Shown here piece after piece: positions 1 to 5,654 of a DNA stretch of 9,109 nt. Origin of the DNA: Casp-actino8 sp032118015 (GTDB lineage: Bacteria > Actinomycetota > Acidimicrobiia > Acidimicrobiales > Ilumatobacteraceae); NCBI GenBank assembly GCA_032118015.1, contig JAULYE010000091.1, positions 1 to 9,109 of the forward strand. Direction: 5' to 3'. Under the pieces are notes generated by a model that worked only from the letters and a program-made list of their open reading frames with translations, was not told the origin of the DNA and did no database searches. The position numbers and the translations under genes are program-made. Numbering within the stretch: the first letter of the stretch is position 1; the number at the start of each line of letters is the position of its first letter.

Positions 1-731
1 GCAATGAGCTCCACCTCGACGATCCGCTCCTCATCACCACCGATGCTCTCCACAGTGAGCACAATTGTGCGGCCGGGCTGGGCGACCTGGAGTACTTCGG
101 CCAGTTTCGCCAGAGTTTGCGTCTCCACCTCACCGTCTCCGAGGTCGATCGAGAGCACCACATCGCCCACTTCCAGCACACGGCATGCTCGATTCTGTGG
201 AGCATCAGTCGGACACACACTGGGATCGAAGCCGGCGACTTGAACCGGACCCTCTTCGAGAGTGGCATCGAATCCCAAACGCGCAAGAGCGACATAGGCC
301 GCGATCTCTTTCGCTGTCGACATTGCGCCCATTTGAACTTCACGACTCAATTCCGGATCGCAATCACCGAATCGCTGCTCACATGTGAGTACATCGACAT
401 ACGGATCGACCCATCCCATGAACGACTGGAGTGGGTTGACCTTCGTTCCCATCGCCGTGACGAAGCGAATGCCGTGTTCGGCGGGATACACATCAACACT
501 CGCATCAGGGATGCTCAATCGATCAGACACTGCTTCGGCTCGACCGGGCGCAGACTCGTAACGCTCGAGCGGCCACACCATTGCCACCAAGACGGCAATC
601 ACGAGAGTGAACGAAAGCGTTGTGAGAACGACGGCAACGACCTGTGACTTGAACGACGGCATTGTCGTCACCGGGGCGACTACCGTTCCGTGTTGCGTGT
701 CACTCACCGAAATCTCCGTCCGCGTCGCCAT
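1..731 (-). CDS. YlbL-like membrane PDZ / Lon-type (S16) protease, C-terminal part cut off by window edge
   Basis: The minus frame is open from an ATG at 731 to the left edge (243 residues visible, no stop). Residues about 29-53 form one strong transmembrane helix after a short cytoplasmic start. An extracytoplasmic region follows with the YlbL-type signature of a Met-Ser/Thr stretch before an amphipathic helix (QMGAMSTAKEIAAYVALARL, 133-152). A PDZ-like domain runs from about 160 (EVGDVVLSIDL, then AQPGRTIVLTVES). In this family the PDZ domain is followed by an S16 Lon-type Ser-Lys protease domain, which would lie outside the window, so catalysis cannot be checked. An in-frame ATG at 767 would add 12 residues. 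No clear Shine-Dalgarno precedes either. The gene diverges from the small membrane protein at 697, and their 5' ends overlap or abut. Topology and fold are convincing; the protease activity is inferred from the family. Confidence 0.75.
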   Translation of the reverse strand, partial: MATRTEISVSDTQHGTVVAPVTTMPSFKSQVVAVVLTTLSFTLVIAVLVAMVWPLERYESAPGRAEAVSDRLSIPDASVDVYPAEHGIRFVTAMGTKVNPLQSFMGWVDPYVDVLTCEQRFGDCDPELSREVQMGAMSTAKEIAAYVALARLGFDATLEEGPVQVAGFDPSVCPTDAPQNRACRVLEVGDVVLSIDLGDGEVETQTLAKLAEVLQVAQPGRTIVLTVESIGGDEERIVEVELI

Positions 732-1056
732 CGTGACCGTGCTTGCGCTCGTGGCTCTCGTTGCCATTGGTTGGCGTCGACCTGCTCCACGATATCCCCG
801 CCGAACACAACGTCGGGGGGCGCCACAAGCTTCTCGCCGCACGCAGCAAGCCGACATCGACGGCGTCGATCTCCCGACTACGCAGTCGTCCATGGGAACG
901 ACGAGGCTCACAGGTCGTCTCGGACGAACCTCGATCCGCAAACTTCTCGACGTCGTTGGACTCGGTTCCATTGCTGCGTTCATCGGCATCGTCGTTGCTC
1001 TCGTCATCTCCACCGCCATTGCCTGGCTGGTCACTGCACTGTTGAATCGCCTTTGA
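697..1056 (+). CDS. Small two-helix membrane protein, unknown function
   Basis: This is a 119-aa product read from a GTG at 697. Hydrophobic segments sit at about residues 8-25 (AIVTVLALVALVAIGW) and 91-117 (SIAAFIGIVVALVISTAIAW). Between them lies a basic, Arg-rich stretch (about 27-50) and a polar segment, so the loop is probably cytoplasmic. Codon use (third-position C/G preference) fits the neighbouring genes, which argues for a real gene. The start is uncertain: the frame stays open upstream to an ATG at 607, but that extension would run deep into the divergent PDZ-protease gene and lacks coding character. A GTG at 733 would avoid overlap but trims helix 1. The stop is 11 nt before the HEAT-repeat gene, so the two are probably co-transcribed. 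I do not recognise the family. Confidence 0.6.
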   Translation: MSLTEISVRVAIVTVLALVALVAIGWRRPAPRYPRRTQRRGAPQASRRTQQADIDGVDLPTTQSSMGTTRLTGRLGRTSIRKLLDVVGLGSIAAFIGIVVALVISTAIAWLVTALLNRL

Positions 1057-1067
1057 GCTGATCATTC

Positions 1068-1727
1068 GTGAACGACAACACACATGACATTGACCAGCTG
1101 CACACAGCTGTCGTCCTTGCTGGACACACAGGTGATGATCAGTTCGTACGCTCGCACATCGATCATCCCGAAGGACGTATTCGTGCTTCGGTGCTGACAG
1201 CACTCGAGCGACTCGGCCGTCTCGATGTCGACACGTTGAACACATGTGTTCACGACCGTGACTCAGCCGTTCGGCGACGAGTGGCCGAACTTGCAGCGCA
1301 TCATGGTGACTTCGACATACTCCCGCTTTTGGACGACGAGGATTCACTCGTCGTCGAGATGGCTGCGTGGGCCTGCGGGGAACGAGGCCCGGACTCCGAC
1401 GACATCGATGATCACTCTCACGACGACAGCCGCCACGTCGACGTTGGCATCATTGCTCGACTGATCGAATTGACGACATCTCATGATGATGCGCTGGTAC
1501 GCGAGTCGGCCGTGGCTGCACTCGGGGCTCTCGGTGATGAGCGTGGACTACCAGCAATCCTTCAGGCCTGCACCGACAAGCCTGCGATCCGACGTCGCGC
1601 TGTTCTTGCTCTCGCACCCTTTGCTGGGACGGACGTCGACGCTGCCCTTCGAAATGCTCTCGAGGACCGCGACTGGCAGGTTCGCCAGGCTGCTGAAGAC
1701 ATTTTCGGACCCAACCGAACCAACTGA
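1068..1727 (+). CDS. HEAT-repeat protein
   Basis: This 219-aa soluble protein begins at a GTG (1068), 11 nt after the upstream membrane-protein gene. It consists of paired amphipathic helices of HEAT/PBS-lyase type: roughly residues 36-66 (RIRASVLTALERLG), 67-97 (SAVRRRVAELAAHHG), 143-171 (ALVRESAVAALGALGD), 172-200 (AIRRRAVLALAPFAG) and 203-213 (WQVRQAAEDIFG). An acidic/His-rich linker (about 109-124, DSDDIDDHSHDDSRHVD) separates the two halves and could bind metal, but this is speculation. HEAT solenoids act as protein-interaction scaffolds; some bacterial relatives are bilin lyases, but no specific lyase signature is visible. The gene precedes the carotenoid oxygenase by 67 nt on the same strand. 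The fold is confident; the partner is unknown. Confidence 0.8.
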   Translation: MNDNTHDIDQLHTAVVLAGHTGDDQFVRSHIDHPEGRIRASVLTALERLGRLDVDTLNTCVHDRDSAVRRRVAELAAHHGDFDILPLLDDEDSLVVEMAAWACGERGPDSDDIDDHSHDDSRHVDVGIIARLIELTTSHDDALVRESAVAALGALGDERGLPAILQACTDKPAIRRRAVLALAPFAGTDVDAALRNALEDRDWQVRQAAEDIFGPNRTN

Positions 1728-1794
1728 CACGAACCCGCTCGTCGACAACTCTCCGTCCGAGGCAGATCGAATCAGAGTTGTACAGTCCTGATGC

Positions 1795-3276
1795 ATGGGG
1801 GTCACGATTCATCACGTACACGCGTCGACACTTCCTGTCGATGACAATCATCCCTATCGCTCTGGGGCATGGCGTCCTCAGAACACCGAGTACGACGCCA
1901 CCGACATCCCAATGCAGGGGAGGATTCCCGACGATCTCGAAGGTGTGTACTTGCGGAACACCGAGAATCCGCTGCATCCGAATCTCGAGCGCTACCACCC
2001 GTTCGATGGCGATGGGATGATCCATTCGATCGCTTTTTCCAACGGTGAAGCCGTCTATCGCAATCGATTCGTACGCACTCAGGGTTTGGCGATCGAATCC
2101 GAAACTGGATCGTCGCAGTGGTCCGGTCTCGCTGAATCTCCCCTCAAGGCTCCGCGTGCCGACGGCTGGGGTGCTCGCTCACGAATGAAGGACGCTTCGA
2201 GTACCGACGTCGTCGTTCATGGTGGGCTTGCTCTCACCAGCTTCTATCAATGTGGCGATCTGTATCAGATGAATCCTTGGACACTCGAGGACCAAGGCCG
2301 CGCAACATGGAACGGGCAGTTCCCGGAATGTGGTGTTTCAGCCCACACCAAGGTCGATGAGAACACCGGTGAGCTCTTGTTCTTCAACTATGAGACCTCC
2401 GCTCCATTCATGCACTACGGCGTCGTCGATGCCAATCACGAACTCGTGCACTACATGCCGATCGAGTTGCCAGGACCCCGATTACCCCATGACATGGCCT
2501 TCACTGAGAACTACGCCATCCTCAACGATTGTCCGCTGTTCTGGAATCCTGATCTCATCTCACGAGGTGTCTATGCGACCACGTGGAATCCGGACATGCC
2601 CACGCGGTTCGCCATCGTTCCTCGTCGCGGATCACCCAGTGATGTGCGCTGGTTCGAAGCTGATCCAACGTACGTCTTGCACTGGATCAACGCCTTCGAA
2701 GAGCACGATCATCAGGGCCATTGGGTGGTGCTCGACGGATTCTTCCAGCACGACCCGTCGCCGTCGGTGCCACCGGATGCCGATCTCAACACCCGCATGT
2801 TCCGATTCCTCGATCTCTACGCCATGGATTCGCGTCCCTACCGATGGCGCTTCAACATGACCACTGGCGAAACGCGTGAAGGTCCGCTCGATGACCGTGT
2901 CACCGAGTTCGGTACGACGAACAGTCGCTATCAAGGCCGCGACTATCGGTACTACTACTCCGTTGTGCCGACTCCAGGCTGTTTCCAGTTCGATGGCATC
3001 AGCCGCAATGATCTGCTCACTGGGGCTCACGAGTCGTATCTGTTCGGTCCAGGAGTATTCGGAAGTGAGACGGTGATGGCGCCGCGCCGAGGCGCCCGGG
3101 ACGAAGACGATGGCTACTTGATCACATTCGTCTCCGATGTGCCCAATGACAGATCGGAGTGCCTCATCTTCGATGCCCAGTCGGTGGCCTGTGGCCCGAT
3201 CTGCCGTTTGGAACTTCCCGAGCGCATCAGCTCGGGAACGCACGCATGCTGGTCAGCGGCCGAGGAGCGTTCGTAG
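1795..3276 (+). CDS. Carotenoid cleavage oxygenase (RPE65 / apocarotenoid oxygenase family)
   Basis: The product is 493 aa, close to the size of cyanobacterial apocarotenoid oxygenase. These non-haem Fe(II) enzymes cleave a double bond of carotenoids, apocarotenoids or stilbene-like compounds with O2. All four iron-ligand histidines of the seven-bladed propeller are recognisable: His184 (VSAHTKVD), His232 (LPHDMAF), His296 (VLHWINAFEE) and His483 (RISSGTHACW). Candidate second-shell glutamates are Glu371 (RVTEFGTTN) and Glu425 (FGSETVMAP). The N-terminal motif GVYLRNTENPLHPN and FDGDGMIHSI are typical. There is no signal peptide. The ATG at 1795 has no Shine-Dalgarno but lies 8 nt after TACAGT (1781-1786), a TANNNT -10, so a leaderless transcript is plausible. 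The 3' end overlaps the convergent Cys-rich gene by 24 bp. No carotenoid biosynthesis genes lie nearby, so the substrate is open. Confidence 0.95.
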   Translation: MGVTIHHVHASTLPVDDNHPYRSGAWRPQNTEYDATDIPMQGRIPDDLEGVYLRNTENPLHPNLERYHPFDGDGMIHSIAFSNGEAVYRNRFVRTQGLAIESETGSSQWSGLAESPLKAPRADGWGARSRMKDASSTDVVVHGGLALTSFYQCGDLYQMNPWTLEDQGRATWNGQFPECGVSAHTKVDENTGELLFFNYETSAPFMHYGVVDANHELVHYMPIELPGPRLPHDMAFTENYAILNDCPLFWNPDLISRGVYATTWNPDMPTRFAIVPRRGSPSDVRWFEADPTYVLHWINAFEEHDHQGHWVVLDGFFQHDPSPSVPPDADLNTRMFRFLDLYAMDSRPYRWRFNMTTGETREGPLDDRVTEFGTTNSRYQGRDYRYYYSVVPTPGCFQFDGISRNDLLTGAHESYLFGPGVFGSETVMAPRRGARDEDDGYLITFVSDVPNDRSECLIFDAQSVACGPICRLELPERISSGTHACWSAAEERS

Positions 3277-3426
3277 GAAGCCTTTGTTGGTCGACCCCGT
3301 CGACCCAGCCTCGTCACACCTGCATCGTTCAGCTTTGGGAACATCGCCCAGCACGTCTTCGACATGGGCTCCACATCCGGCCCACGACGGCTTCTCGCAC
3401 TTCTGACATGTCATTCGTCTACACAT
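3253..3426 (-). CDS. Conserved Cys-rich small protein (57 aa), probably metal-responsive
   Basis: The product is 57 aa from the ATG at 3426. It starts MCRRMTCQKC and continues with KPSWAGCGAHVEDVL, GDVPKAERCRCDE and a basic tail GFLRTLLGR. Six Cys (2, 7, 10, 18, 35, 37), including CxxC and CxC pairs plus His21, suggest a zinc- or copper-binding miniprotein. I recall this pattern (TCxxCxKPTWxGCGxHVEqvL...RCxC, then a GFL-LFGR tail) from many bacterial hypothetical proteins; no function is established that I know of. The frame continues upstream to a TTG at 3462, but that TTG is part of the TTGACA -35 hexamer. The promoter puts transcription start at or next to the ATG at 3426, so the short form is chosen. 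A CsoR-like palindrome covers the -10 and start codon, pointing to copper or related metal/sulfur control. The 3' end overlaps the oxygenase gene by 24 bp. Confidence 0.75.
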   Translation of the reverse strand: MCRRMTCQKCEKPSWAGCGAHVEDVLGDVPKAERCRCDEAGSTGSTNKGFLRTLLGR

Positions 3427-3440
3427 ACCCCCCAGGGTAT
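3425..3440. promoter_or_regulatory. CsoR-family-like operator (ATACCC-N4-GGGTAT)
   Basis: A perfect 6-bp inverted repeat, ATACCC CCCA GGGTAT, has the G/C tract flanked by TA steps that characterises operators of CsoR/RicR/CstR-type (DUF156) repressors. It overlaps the predicted -10 and the start codon of the Cys-rich gene on the minus strand, so a bound repressor would block transcription. The ligand (Cu(I) or a sulfur species) cannot be told from the site. No CsoR gene is in the window, so regulation would be in trans. Confidence 0.7.
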
Positions 3441-3462
3441 AGGTCATTCTGGTCCGTGTCAA
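3434..3462 (-). promoter_or_regulatory. Sigma-70-type promoter for a leaderless transcript of the Cys-rich gene
   Basis: Reading the minus strand, TTGACA (3462-3457) is followed by a 17-nt spacer and TACCCT (3439-3434), a TANNNT -10. Seven nucleotides (GGGGGGT) separate the -10 from the ATG at 3426, which puts the transcription start at the A of the start codon. The -35 overlaps the stop codon of the upstream 44-aa ORF, so the promoter is nested in the end of the preceding toxin-antitoxin operon. Confidence 0.65.
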
Positions 3463-3593
3463 CCCTCACCGATCACGTTTTCGTACTCAGAACAGCTCGA
3501 AAGCGGGAAGCGATTGATGCCCGTGCCGAACAAGTACTGCACCTTGCCATCAGCATCTGTGTCCGCCGAATATCGATCCTTCTCGATTCCCAT
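3459..3593 (-). CDS. 44-aa unknown protein translationally coupled to the DUF5615 gene
   Basis: An ATG at 3593 lies one base after the TGA of the DUF5615 gene (TGAGATG) and is preceded by a strong Shine-Dalgarno (GGAAAGGGG inside the end of that gene). It reads MGIEKDRYSADTDADGKVQY..., with a middle LFGTGINRFPL and end ENVIGEG. It is acidic near the N-terminus, has one Cys, and shows no hydrophobic segment or recognisable domain. The coupling and ribosome site argue that it is translated with the toxin-antitoxin pair. It could be a third component of that operon, or a remnant of a longer gene displaced by the promoter that follows. I do not recognise the family. Confidence 0.5.
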   Translation of the reverse strand: MGIEKDRYSADTDADGKVQYLFGTGINRFPLSSCSEYENVIGEG

Positions 3594-3594
3594 C

Positions 3595-3945
3595 TCAACC
3601 CCTTTCCTTGTCCCCCGAGATGATCAAAATTGCCGCTTCCTGCGATTCAACAAAATCTCGAATTTCACCAACACTTCTTCTCATTATTTCCTCGACTTCA
3701 TCAGTGGAGGCATTACCCAGTTGCAGCCAAATTGTCTTTGGAGGCACCCCATGGGTAGTCGCCAAATCCATGAAATCCGAGTCCTTGGAAACGAGAATGC
3801 ACGAGTTCTGACCTGCCCACTCCCAAATTTCGAGATCGCTCGATCTATCGAGGCCTACCTCAGTCACATGGAGGCTTCCCGGAAAAACATCGCTCAGACG
3901 ACCAGTCAGAAATCGCGAAAGATTTTGATCCAGGAGGAATTTCAC
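3595..3945 (-). CDS. DUF5615 family PIN-like toxin
   Basis: The product is 116 aa with the DUF5615/PIN-like layout: MKFLLDQNLS at the start (Asp6 the first acidic residue), an acidic patch around residues 38-44 (DLEIWEW), SKDSDFMDLA at 54-62 (Asp55, Asp57), and PPKTIWLQLGN at 68-78. PIN-like proteins are metal-dependent RNases, and this family is the presumed toxin partner of DUF433 antitoxins. The gene overlaps the upstream DUF433 gene by 4 nt (ATGA), the usual antitoxin-first arrangement. It is followed by a coupled 44-aa ORF. It is more A/T-rich than the neighbouring core genes, consistent with recent acquisition. Toxicity is inferred from family and context. Confidence 0.85.
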   Translation of the reverse strand: MKFLLDQNLSRFLTGRLSDVFPGSLHVTEVGLDRSSDLEIWEWAGQNSCILVSKDSDFMDLATTHGVPPKTIWLQLGNASTDEVEEIMRRSVGEIRDFVESQEAAILIISGDKERG

Positions 3946-4163
3946 GAAGTCGTGGAAATACGACGCTCCCGGACAACAGCGAATTCAATAGCGGCACCCA
4001 CGAGTTCAACGGTGAGTTCGGGGAAATCGGTGAGGATTTCATCCAACGTCATTCCTGATGAGAGATAGCCAAGGACGTCATCCACGGTGATGCGGGTCCC
4101 CAGGAGACATGGCTTTCCACTACGCACTCCGGGGGCCACCACAATGAGTGAGTCGAGGTCCAT
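3942..4163 (-). CDS. DUF433 family antitoxin
   Basis: The product is 73 aa and matches the DUF433 (VapB-like/homeodomain-like) pattern: a SGKPCLLGTRITVDDVL core (15-31), then GYLSSGMTLDEILTDFPELT (32-51), a helix-turn-helix-like segment, and a C-terminal helix. It is first in an operon with the DUF5615 toxin and overlaps it by 4 nt. The ATG at 4163 lacks a Shine-Dalgarno. TAGTCT, a TANNNT -10 candidate, ends 6 nt before it (4170-4175), which again suggests leaderless expression, although no good -35 is visible. The expected role is to neutralise the PIN-like toxin and repress its own operon. Confidence 0.85.
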   Translation of the reverse strand: MDLDSLIVVAPGVRSGKPCLLGTRITVDDVLGYLSSGMTLDEILTDFPELTVELVGAAIEFAVVRERRISTTS

Positions 4164-4228
4164 GAACTCAGACTACAGAGGCCCGCACTTTTGGTGTTTT
4201 CGCTTTCATGAACGATTCATCAAGGAAT

Positions 4229-4627
4229 TCAGTCGTCGAGGACGACCTTGATGGCGGCTGTTCCAGCGGTTCGTGACCCGTTGTGGCGCTGAGCTTTACG
4301 ATCGCTGCGTTCGATCAGCAACGCATACGCAAGGCGATATTTGGCCTTGATCGCATCTTGCACGCGCACGACATCGGCATCTGTGACAAGTACAGCTCGC
4401 CCACTGTGCACAGGTGCACCTTTCTTCGGACGTCCGCGCATATTGCAAATCTGAATCGTGACAGCGGGATCAGCGGCGATCCGCTTCACCTTCCATGCAT
4501 CGCTGTCGGTCGTGAATGCGTAGCCGCCCTCGAAGGGCACCACCCACACTGCAGTGGACACCGGCGATCCATCTCGTCTGTGCGACACGAATGCGATGTA
4601 TTTGGCGCGATCAAGTTCGTTGGACAC
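4229..4627 (-). CDS. PPOX-class F420/flavin-dependent oxidoreductase
   Basis: This 132-aa protein has the split-barrel fold of pyridoxamine-phosphate-oxidase-like enzymes that in actinobacteria often use F420. Visible motifs are LDRAKYIAFVSHRRDGSPVS at the N-terminus, VWVVPFEGGYAFTTDSDAWK in the middle, KRIAADPAVTIQICNMRGRP, and a C-terminal dimer helix (DAIKAKYRLAYAL). The start is a GTG at 4627, because an upstream ATG is out of frame. It sits alone between two toxin-antitoxin loci on the same strand, with 65 nt to the DUF433 start and 46 nt from the HepT stop, so it could be a passenger of the island. The substrate is not predictable; the cofactor choice (F420 or FMN) is inferred from family resemblance only. 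Confidence 0.85.
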   Translation of the reverse strand: MSNELDRAKYIAFVSHRRDGSPVSTAVWVVPFEGGYAFTTDSDAWKVKRIAADPAVTIQICNMRGRPKKGAPVHSGRAVLVTDADVVRVQDAIKAKYRLAYALLIERSDRKAQRHNGSRTAGTAAIKVVLDD

Positions 4628-4673
4628 GTCCAGACATTACGACGTCGTTGCCCGGAAGTGCCCCCAAGCCATC

Positions 4674-5084
4674 TCACGAACCAAGATCCGCGTCAGCCTT
4701 CAGTCTTCTAGGTCGTAGTGAAACACGTTCGTCTACCTTTTTCGATGAGAAATCGGCGTCACCATCGGGTCGCAGGTGACGCACCAACTCCGGCACCGAA
4801 ACAGCAGCGATCTGCCAGACCTGATCAAGGTCAATGCGGTGGTAGTGGTGAGCGAGAAGGATCCGTAAGGCACCGACATCCGGCCACGCCACACCGGGAT
4901 GAGCAGCCTTGAACTCGTCGCTCAGCGCGGTGCTCGCCTCTCCAATGATTTCGAGCAACCGCTCCGCAGCACGTCGAAGTAGAACACTTTCAGCAAAATC
5001 TTGACGTCCAAGAGCGACCACCATGTCAAGCTCGTCGGCCGCCTCAAGGATGTCAGCGACACGCTCGGCGTCGCTCCGGCTCAC
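4674..5084 (-). CDS. hepT: HepT-type HEPN toxin with unusual C-terminal extension
   Basis: The product is 136 aa. HepT is a HEPN RNase toxin whose active site is Rx4HxY, seen here as RILLAHHY (Arg74, His79, Tyr81); Tyr81 is the residue AMPylated by the MntA partner in characterised systems. The start overlaps the mntA stop by 4 nt, the standard antitoxin-first operon. The conserved helical core ends near residue 105. Residues about 112-136 (starting DFSSKKVDERVS) are not expected in the family, and about 117-128 are encoded by a 38-bp sequence found just after the stop codons of two nucleotidyltransferase genes elsewhere in the window. The native stop was therefore probably lost near residue 113 and the frame now reads through a former downstream flank. 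The core looks functional. Confidence 0.88.
   Translation of the reverse strand: MSRSDAERVADILEAADELDMVVALGRQDFAESVLLRRAAERLLEIIGEASTALSDEFKAAHPGVAWPDVGALRILLAHHYHRIDLDQVWQIAAVSVPELVRHLRPDGDADFSSKKVDERVSLRPRRLKADADLGS
4700..4737. repeat. 38-bp boundary repeat, copy 1 (inside hepT 3' end)
   Basis: This aligns without gaps to 8262-8299 (29 of 38 identical) and, more distantly, to 6927-6964. The best-preserved parts are TCAGTCTTC at the left and GTCTAC at the right of the plus strand. Unlike the other two copies it lies within a reading frame, coding for the last part of HepT. Confidence 0.6.
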
Positions 5085-5371
5085 AGCGGGACGGCCTCGC
5101 GCCTGATGTGATCGTCGCGTTCCTTCAGCCCACCAGCAGACACCACATCAACAGGTACACCCAGAAGCATCTCAAGCTCCTCAGTGAGGTGCAGCAAATC
5201 GAACAGCGAACTACCGGGCTCAAACTCCACCAAGAAGTCAATGTCACTGGTTGCAGACTCCTCGCCACGCGCTACCGACCCAAACACTGCGACCGACCGA
5301 CCCTGGTGCTGACGCACGAGCGCGTAGATCTCCTCACGCTTCGCCTCAACGAGCTTTCGGCGCACACTCAT
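5081..5371 (-). CDS. mntA: MntA-type minimal nucleotidyltransferase antitoxin
   Basis: This 96-aa nucleotidyltransferase has the complete GSx10DxD signature: FGSVARGEESATSDIDFLV (Gly31-Ser32, Asp43, Asp45), and a third acidic residue in GVPVDVVS (Asp75). MntA proteins neutralise HepT by transferring AMP groups from ATP to the active-site tyrosine of the toxin. The gene directly precedes and overlaps hepT by 4 nt. All catalytic residues are present, so the antitoxin should be active. The ATG at 5371 has no clear Shine-Dalgarno. An inverted repeat ends 2 nt upstream of it and may serve as the operator. Confidence 0.9.
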   Translation of the reverse strand: MSVRRKLVEAKREEIYALVRQHQGRSVAVFGSVARGEESATSDIDFLVEFEPGSSLFDLLHLTEELEMLLGVPVDVVSAGGLKERDDHIRREAVPL

Positions 5372-5372
5372 A

Positions 5373-5408
5373 GCTGGAGGCTACCCCCACTGAACCTCCC
5401 TCTCCAGC
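5373..5408. promoter_or_regulatory. Inverted repeat abutting the mntA start (candidate operator)
   Basis: Seven-base perfect arms, GCTGGAG (5373-5379) and CTCCAGC (5402-5408), lie 22 bp apart, immediately upstream of the mntA ATG. The position fits autoregulation of the mntA-hepT operon. It could also form an RNA hairpin that occludes the start codon, since the leader holds no other clear ribosome site. Seven-base arms can arise by chance. Confidence 0.35.
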
Positions 5409-5654
5409 AGTGATCGACTCAACTGGGCGGAGGTCTTTGCGCAACGTCACGACATCGGTGTACGCGTCCTGCCAGAAGGCGGCGGCCTGTGGGCGTGCCG
5501 CAGCGGAACTGAGATGACCGAAGTGCGGCTGTCAGAGGACATAGTCGAAGCGCTGAGGAGGCATGATCACTCCGAAGTATTTGTATTCATTTCTTGTTGA
5601 ATACGGCCGGCTCTCTGGCTCGAAGGTTCGCACCCGCTCAGGCGGCACGGCCGC
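5409..5654. other. Gene-free spacer with a remnant of a kinase gene
   Basis: Between mntA and the SnoaL-like gene no intact gene is seen. The spacer holds the kinase 3' tail at 5522-5579 and, left of it on the minus strand, an open but unrecognised stretch (including AAARPQAAAFWQDAYTDVV, roughly 5430-5520) that starts only after a stop and overlaps mntA out of frame. A short GC hairpin (GCGGC-ACG-GCCGC, 5642-5654) follows the SnoaL-like stop directly but has no U-tract. Confidence 0.5.
5522..5579 (-). pseudogene. 3'-terminal remnant of a P-loop kinase gene
   Basis: The minus strand reads YFGVIMPPQRFDYVL and then TGA (5534-5532). This matches YFGVTMPPHCFDLVL-stop at the end of the kinase pseudogene at 7737-8186. 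At DNA level 5522-5579 aligns gaplessly to 7727-7784 with about 50 of 58 identical positions, including some 10 bp beyond the stop. Nothing of the kinase is recognisable to the right of 5580, so only the last 15 codons and the flank survive. Confidence 0.75.

Noticed and set aside
117..647. A 176-aa plus-strand ORF
   Set aside because: It is the antisense of the PDZ protease frame, which has a coherent membrane helix and PDZ domain; the plus frame has no recognisable fold.
700..1347. A 215-aa minus-strand ORF
   Set aside because: It is antisense to the two-helix membrane protein and the HEAT-repeat gene, is rich in Arg/His/Ser/Cys, and shows no domain.
3427..3462. Longer N-terminus of the Cys-rich protein from the TTG at 3462
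   Set aside because: The TTG belongs to the TTGACA -35 hexamer and the extra 12 residues are encoded by the promoter and operator; the known family pattern begins near MCRR.
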